Below, in pieces: positions 5,302 to 8,955 of a stretch of 8,955 bases of DNA (position 1 is its first letter; each line of letters begins with the position of its first letter). Both the position numbers and the translations under genes were made by a program. The notes under the pieces are model-generated. The model was not told the DNA's origin. It searched no databases and saw only the letters and a list, made by a program, of their open reading frames with translations. The stretch is taken from NCBI GenBank assembly GCA_035515515.1, contig DATJBC010000137.1:1-8955 (forward strand). The letters run 5' to 3'. This DNA comes from DATJBC01 sp035515515. GTDB taxonomy: Bacteria; Actinomycetota; Acidimicrobiia; Acidimicrobiales; UBA8190.

Positions 5302-6761
5302 GCTCGTCGTTCGGCGAGGAGCGCATGCTCGTGGACGGCGCCCTGGTGGCCTCGTCGACGGGTGCGGTGTTCGAGACGGTGAACCCCGCCACCGAGGAGG
5401 TCCTGGGGGTGGCCGCCGACGCCTCGGCCGACGACGCCGAAGACGCCGTGGCCGCCGCCCGGCGGGCCTTCGACGACACCGCCTGGGCGACCGACCTGAC
5501 CCTGCGAGTGCGCTGCCTGCGCCAGCTCCGGGCCGCGTTGGAGCGCCACGCCGAGGATCTGCGCGCCATGACCGTGGCCGAGACGGGGTCGCCGTTGTTC
5601 ATGACGCGCTCGGCCCAGCTGGACGAGCCCGTGGCCGGGCTGGGATGGGTGGCCGACCTGGCCGAGTCCTACCCGTGGACCACCGACCTGGGCCGGGCCG
5701 AGCCGCTGGGCATGCCCGCCCGGCGGTGGCTGGTGCGCGAGCCCGCCGGGGTGGTGGCCGCCATCACGCCCTGGAACGTGCCGCATCAGATCAACCTGGC
5801 CAAGCTGGGCCCCGCCCTGGCGGCGGGCAACACCGTGGTGTTGAAGCCCGCCCCCGACACCCCGTGGTGCGCCACGGTGCTCGGCCGGCTCGTCGCCGAG
5901 GAGACCGACGTCCCCCCCGGCGTGGTCAACGTCGTGCCGTCGTCGGACCCCGCCTTCGGGGCCCGGCTGGTGGCCGACCCCCGGGTGGACCAGGTCACCT
6001 TCACCGGCTCCACGGCCACGGGGCGCACCGTCATGGCCCAGGCGGCCGGAACGCTCAAGCGCGTGTTCCTGGAGCTGGGGGGCAAGTCGGCCTTCGTGGT
6101 GCTCGACGACGCCGAGATGCGCAGCGCCTGCGGGCTGGCCGCCTTCACGGTGTGCACCCACGCCGGCCAGGGCTGTGCCATCACCACCCGGCTGGTCGTC
6201 CCCCGCGGCCGCTTCGACGAGGCCGTGGAGGCCACGGCCAGGGCCCTGGCGAGGCTGCCCGCCGGCGACCCCACCGACGAGGCCACCGTGTGCGGCCCGC
6301 TCATCAACGCCCGCCAGCGCGACCGGGTGGAGCGCTACATCGCCCTGGCCCGTGCCGAGGGGGAGATCGTGGTGGGCGGGGGCCGGCCGGCGGACCGGCC
6401 CCGGGGCTTCTTCGTGGAGCCGACGCTCGTGGTCGGGATCGGCAACGATTCCCCCGTGGCCCGTGAGGAGATCTTCGGCCCCGTGCTCGTGGTGCTCCCC
6501 CACGACGGCGACGACGACGCCGTCGCCCTGGCCAACGACTCCCCCTACGGCCTCTCGGCGTCGGTGTTCTCGGCCGAGCGCGACCGGGCCATGGCCGTGG
6601 CCGGGCGGTTGCGCACCGGCACGGTGGGGGTGAACGGCGGCATCTGGTACAGCCCCGACGTGCCCTTCGGCGGCTACAAGCAGTCCGGCATCGGGCGCGA
6701 GATGGGGGTGGCCGGCTTCGAGGAGTACCTCGAGACCAAGGTGGTGGCCGAGCCCGCATGA
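5298..6761 (+). CDS. NAD(P)-dependent aldehyde dehydrogenase (AldA/Rv0768-like)
   Basis: A 487-residue soluble enzyme oxidising an aldehyde to the carboxylic acid. All family landmarks are present: PWN with the oxyanion Asn160, the cofactor-binding K183 in VLKPAP, FTGSTATG (235-242), the general-base Glu259 in LELGGKSA, the nucleophile Cys293 in AGQGCAITTR, EEIFGP (390-395), and the C-terminal PFGGYKQSGIGREMG (456-470). No key residue is missing. The GTG at 5298 forms a GTGA overlap with the preceding stop and gives the usual length; an in-frame extension upstream would run antiphase through the whole dehydrogenase gene and is spurious. The stop overlaps the CMD start (ATGA). In context it would take a P450/SDR-derived aldehyde to an acid. 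The closest remembered relative is mycobacterial AldA, the divergent partner of the cyp123-cyp51 genes. Confidence 0.96.
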   Translation: MSSSFGEERMLVDGALVASSTGAVFETVNPATEEVLGVAADASADDAEDAVAAARRAFDDTAWATDLTLRVRCLRQLRAALERHAEDLRAMTVAETGSPLFMTRSAQLDEPVAGLGWVADLAESYPWTTDLGRAEPLGMPARRWLVREPAGVVAAITPWNVPHQINLAKLGPALAAGNTVVLKPAPDTPWCATVLGRLVAEETDVPPGVVNVVPSSDPAFGARLVADPRVDQVTFTGSTATGRTVMAQAAGTLKRVFLELGGKSAFVVLDDAEMRSACGLAAFTVCTHAGQGCAITTRLVVPRGRFDEAVEATARALARLPAGDPTDEATVCGPLINARQRDRVERYIALARAEGEIVVGGGRPADRPRGFFVEPTLVVGIGNDSPVAREEIFGPVLVVLPHDGDDDAVALANDSPYGLSASVFSAERDRAMAVAGRLRTGTVGVNGGIWYSPDVPFGGYKQSGIGREMGVAGFEEYLETKVVAEPA

Positions 6762-7150
6762 CCGAGCACCGCCCCCCCAGGCCCGACCGCCAGGCCGGCA
6801 TGGCCAAGATGGCCGAGGTCTACAACTTCAGCGTCGACCCCGAGGCCGTCCCCGGCGACTTCGTGGCCTACACCGTGGACTCGCTCTTCGGCGACGTGTG
6901 GTGCCGGCCGGGGCTGTCGGTGTACGAGCGGCGTCTCATGACCATCGGCGTGCTGGCCGCCCTGGGCAGAGACGAGCTCCTCGACGTGCAGTTCGACAAC
7001 GCCCTGCGCAACGGCGAGCTCACCGTGGACCAGGTGCGCGAGGTCGTCGTGCACCTGGTGCACTACATCGGGTGGCCGCTGGCCACGGCGCTCTCGGGGG
7101 CGGCCGAGCGCGTCATCGCCCGCCGGGCGCAGGCGCAGGACGAGGCGTGA
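6758..7150 (+). CDS. Carboxymuconolactone decarboxylase (CMD)-family protein
   Basis: A 130-residue small all-helical protein of the CMD/AhpD superfamily, usually oligomeric. It shows the CMD-type core LFGDVWCRPGLSVYERRLMTI (about 43-63), VREVVVHLVHYIGWP (93-107) with the conserved His99 four residues before Tyr103, and a second His at 102. There is no CxxC pair, so it is not an AhpD-like peroxidase; the sole cysteine is C49 in VWCRPG. It need not be a true 4-carboxymuconolactone decarboxylase, since no other protocatechuate-pathway genes are nearby; decarboxylation or lactone handling of a pathway intermediate is possible. Start ATG 6758 overlaps the ALDH stop (ATGA) and the stop overlaps the SDR start (GTGA). 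The mycobacterial cluster also has a CMD gene (Rv0771). Confidence 0.9.
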   Translation: MTEHRPPRPDRQAGMAKMAEVYNFSVDPEAVPGDFVAYTVDSLFGDVWCRPGLSVYERRLMTIGVLAALGRDELLDVQFDNALRNGELTVDQVREVVVHLVHYIGWPLATALSGAAERVIARRAQAQDEA

Positions 7151-7905
7151 GCCGCCACGACTTCACGGGCAAGGTGGCCGTCGTCACCGGCTCGGGCGGG
7201 GGCATCGGCCGCGCCTACGCCCAGGGCCTGGCCGACTGCGGGGCGAGCGTGGTGGTGGCCGACATCGACGAGGCGGGGGCGGCCGAGACGGCCCAGGCCA
7301 TCGTGGCGGGGGGCGCGAGCGCGGCCGCGGTGCCCGTGGACATCGCCGAGCCCGACTCGGTCGCCGCCATGGCCCAGGCGGCCGTCGACCACTTCGGCGG
7401 CATCGACTTCCTCGTCAACAACGCGGCGATCTACCGGGGCATGAAGCTCGACGTGCTCATCACCGTGGACTGGGACTACCTGCGCCGCTTCCTCGAGGTC
7501 AACATGCTCGGGGCGCTCCTGTGCACGCGCGCCTGCTACCCGTCCATGGCAGCACGCGGTGGCGGGGCCGTCGTCAACCAGTCGTCCACCGCCGCCTACC
7601 TCTACGCCGGCTACTACGGCTGGGCCAAGGCGGGCATCAACTCGCTCACCGCCCAGCTCGCCCACGAGCTGGGCGGCATGGGCATCCGGGTGAACGCCAT
7701 CGCCCCGGGGCCCACCGACACCGAGGCCACACGCTCGGTGGTGCCCGAAGCCTTTCTGAAGGACATGGTGGGGGCCCTGCCCTTGAAGCGCCAGGGCACG
7801 CCGCAGGACATGGTGGGCATGTGCCTGTTCCTGCTGTCCGACGACGCGGCGTGGGTGACGGGGCACGTCTTCAACGTGGACGGCGGCCAGGTCATGCGCC
7901 CGTGA
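7147..7905 (+). CDS. Short-chain dehydrogenase/reductase, FabG-like (Rv0769-like)
   Basis: A 252-residue classical SDR. The cofactor motif is TGSGGGIG (14-21), with D39 at the end of the second strand (VVVADI) suggesting a preference for NAD(H). NNAA is at 91-94, N119 in VNM, S146/S147 in NQSSTAAY, and the active-site Y157-G-W-A-K161. The loop between the Ser pair and Tyr is about three residues shorter than in FabG. The C terminus, VTGHVFNVDGGQVMRP, is typical of the family. GTG 7147 forms a GTGA overlap with the CMD stop; upstream in-frame sequence would be antiphase to the CMD gene. It probably oxidises a secondary alcohol of the pathway or a 3-hydroxyacyl-type intermediate. It belongs to a different SDR subgroup from the one at 986-1801 and is not a recent duplicate of it. 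Confidence 0.94.
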   Translation: MSRHDFTGKVAVVTGSGGGIGRAYAQGLADCGASVVVADIDEAGAAETAQAIVAGGASAAAVPVDIAEPDSVAAMAQAAVDHFGGIDFLVNNAAIYRGMKLDVLITVDWDYLRRFLEVNMLGALLCTRACYPSMAARGGGAVVNQSSTAAYLYAGYYGWAKAGINSLTAQLAHELGGMGIRVNAIAPGPTDTEATRSVVPEAFLKDMVGALPLKRQGTPQDMVGMCLFLLSDDAAWVTGHVFNVDGGQVMRP

Positions 7906-8696
7906 CCGCCCCGGCCTCCGGCGCCGCCGGCACGGGCGTGCTCGAGGTGGCCGACGACGGGGCGGTGCGGGTCCTGCGCCTCAACCGGCCCCAGGCCCGC
8001 AACGCCTTCGATGCCGCCCTCTACGACGCCCTCACCGAGGCGCTCGTCGGCGCGGCCGCCTCGCCGCAGGTGCACGTGGTGGTGCTCACCGGCAACGGCG
8101 CCGCCTTCAGCGCGGGCCAGGACCTGAAGGAGATGGCCCGGCTGGTGACGGGCGAGGCGTCCCCGGAGGCGGCCAGGGGGTTCCGCGGGCTCCTCGACGC
8201 CCTGCAGGGATTCGACAAGCCGCTCGTGGCGGCGGTGAACGGCGTGGGCGTGGGGCTGGGCTTCACCATCCTCATGCACTGCGACCTCGTGCTCATGGCC
8301 GACGACGCCCGGCTGCGGGTGCCCTTCACCGAGCTGGGCGTGCCCCCCGAGGCGGCCAGCAGCTACCTGTTCCCCCGCACCATGGGCTGGCAGCGCGCCG
8401 CCCGGCTGCTGTTCACGAGCGACTGGGTGGGTGCCCCCGAAGCGGTGGAGCTGGGCGTGGCCCTCGCGGCCGTGCCCGGGGAGCGCCTCCTGGAGGAGAC
8501 CATGGCGCTGGCCCGCTCCGTCGCCGCCGCCCCGCTCGACGCGCTGGTGGCGGCCAAGCGCCTCATGCTCGTCACCCGCAACCCCGGCGTGACCGCCGCC
8601 CGCGAGCGCGAGGACGCCGCCTTCGCCGAGCTGCTGGGGTCGGCCGCCAACCGCGCCGCGCTGGACCGCTTCGCCGACACCGGCCGCCTGGCCTGA
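7902..8696 (+). CDS. Crotonase-family protein, probably enoyl-CoA isomerase-type
   Basis: A 264-residue acyl-CoA enzyme of the enoyl-CoA hydratase/isomerase superfamily. The oxyanion-hole segments are AFSAGQDLKEM (68-78) and NGVGVGLGFTILMHCD (113-128). Aligning by eye with rat mitochondrial hydratase, the two catalytic glutamates are replaced: T123 in FTILMHCD stands where GGGCE has Glu, and F142 where QPE has Glu. Instead the PFTELGVPPEAASS segment (141-154) carries Glu150 at the place where ECI2/Eci1-type delta3-delta2-enoyl-CoA isomerases have their catalytic Glu, followed by YLFPRTMG as in ECI2. Isomerase or related chemistry is therefore more likely than hydration. GTG 7902 overlaps the SDR stop (GTGA). 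It is the last gene of the coupled right-arm set and is not one I recall from the mycobacterial cluster. Confidence 0.92.
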   Translation: MTAPASGAAGTGVLEVADDGAVRVLRLNRPQARNAFDAALYDALTEALVGAAASPQVHVVVLTGNGAAFSAGQDLKEMARLVTGEASPEAARGFRGLLDALQGFDKPLVAAVNGVGVGLGFTILMHCDLVLMADDARLRVPFTELGVPPEAASSYLFPRTMGWQRAARLLFTSDWVGAPEAVELGVALAAVPGERLLEETMALARSVAAAPLDALVAAKRLMLVTRNPGVTAAREREDAAFAELLGSAANRAALDRFADTGRLA

Positions 8697-8708
8697 CGGG
8701 CTCCGGCC

Positions 8709-8955
8709 GTGGCGGGCGCACCGGGCGATGCCATGGAGCACGTGGTGCTCGTGCTCTTCGAGAACCGGTCCTTCGACAACCTGCTGGGCCGCCTGTACGC
8801 GCCGGGCGAGGTGCCGTCCTTCGAGGGCGTGATCGGCAAGGACCTGTCCAACCCCGTCCCGGCGTGGGCCGAGCACCAGGCCGAGGGCGGCGTCGTCCCC
8901 TACGGCCTCACCACCGACATGGACGCCCCGGACCCCGACCCCGGCGAGGAGTACC
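8709..8955 (+). CDS. Phosphoesterase-family (phospholipase C / acid phosphatase-like) protein, 5' part only
   Basis: The first 82 residues of a protein that continues past the right edge. EHVVLVLFENRSFDNLLG (residues 9-27 from the GTG start) is the signature opening of the phosphoesterase family (Pfam PF04185), which includes bacterial phospholipases C and AcpA-like acid phosphatases that hydrolyse phosphate esters; the E-N-R-S-F segment contributes metal and active-site residues. The following SFEGVIGKDLSNP, and the acidic DMDAPDPDPGEEY at the edge, fit this group. The start is uncertain: GTG 8709, 12 bases after the crotonase stop, or ATG 8733, immediately before the motif. Neither has a good Shine-Dalgarno. 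No signal peptide is encoded with either, unlike the many secreted members. It may be co-transcribed with the right arm, but the 4-base overlap pattern stops here, so its link to the pathway is weak. Confidence 0.85.
   Translation, partial: MAGAPGDAMEHVVLVLFENRSFDNLLGRLYAPGEVPSFEGVIGKDLSNPVPAWAEHQAEGGVVPYGLTTDMDAPDPDPGEEY

Noticed and set aside
5118..6503. 461-codon minus-strand frame opposite the ALDH gene, and similar long antisense frames over the right arm
   Set aside because: Composition rich in His, Gly and Arg, no motifs, and fully explained by the GC-rich codons of the sense gene.
4335..6761. 808-codon open frame that looks like a fusion protein ending in the aldehyde dehydrogenase
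   Set aside because: The first 321 codons are the wrong frame of the HIBADH-family gene and are Gly/Arg-rich nonsense; only the part from GTG 5298 is a real protein.
8697..8708. Terminator or promoter between the crotonase and phosphoesterase genes
   Set aside because: Only 12 bases separate the crotonase stop from the first possible start; no hairpin with a T run and no recognisable -10 were seen.
1..8955. CRISPR array, tRNA or rRNA genes, insertion sequences, phage attachment sites
   Set aside because: Coding sequence is almost continuous, with no regularly spaced repeats, transposase motifs or RNA-gene-like segments in the small gaps.

Overview
This is a very GC-rich window, visibly above 70% GC, with strong G/C bias at third codon positions. 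Many starts are GTG and almost every gene junction is a 4-base ATGA or GTGA overlap. The proteins resemble mycobacterial and related actinobacterial proteins. The source is most likely a member of the Actinomycetota; an uncultured or acidimicrobial-type lineage is possible, but the class is a guess.

The window is a two-armed divergent cluster around one short control region (4349-4419). The left arm reads on the minus strand from 4348 down to 1. In transcription order it holds a DUF6125/ATC-hydrolase-like protein of unknown role, a TetR-family regulator, a cytochrome P450 resembling mycobacterial CYP123, a short-chain dehydrogenase/reductase (SDR), and a CYP51 (sterol 14alpha-demethylase family) P450 that runs off the left edge before its haem-binding cysteine. 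The right arm reads on the plus strand from 4420 to 8696. It holds a 3-hydroxyisobutyrate-dehydrogenase-family protein, an aldehyde dehydrogenase, a carboxymuconolactone-decarboxylase-family protein, a second SDR, and a crotonase-family protein whose active site looks more like an enoyl-CoA isomerase than a hydratase. A phosphoesterase (phospholipase C/acid phosphatase-like) gene begins at about 8709 and runs off the right edge.

From memory, the gene set corresponds closely to the Mycobacterium tuberculosis Rv0764c-Rv0771 neighbourhood (cyp51, SDR, cyp123, a regulator-like gene, and divergently aldA, SDR, 3-HIBADH-family and CMD-family genes). Here the right arm is in a different order, with an added crotonase and an added DUF6125-like gene. 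The shared set suggests a conserved oxidative module: P450s hydroxylate or demethylate a lipid-like (sterol or terpenoid?) substrate, SDR/HIBADH/ALDH enzymes oxidise alcohols and aldehydes to acids, and the CMD and crotonase proteins act on later acid or acyl-CoA intermediates. The substrate is not visible in the sequence.

The control region contains a perfect 16-bp palindrome (4365-4380) that probably serves as the TetR-type operator for both arms. It fills the spacer of a good minus-strand promoter whose predicted start coincides with the ATG (a leaderless mRNA), and it abuts a weaker plus-strand promoter. On the plus side, an 8-codon arginine-rich reading frame with its own Shine-Dalgarno ends in a GTGA overlap with the first right-arm gene. 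No RNA genes, CRISPR arrays, insertion sequences or clear terminators were seen. Apart from 4349-4419, no gap between genes exceeds 23 bases.
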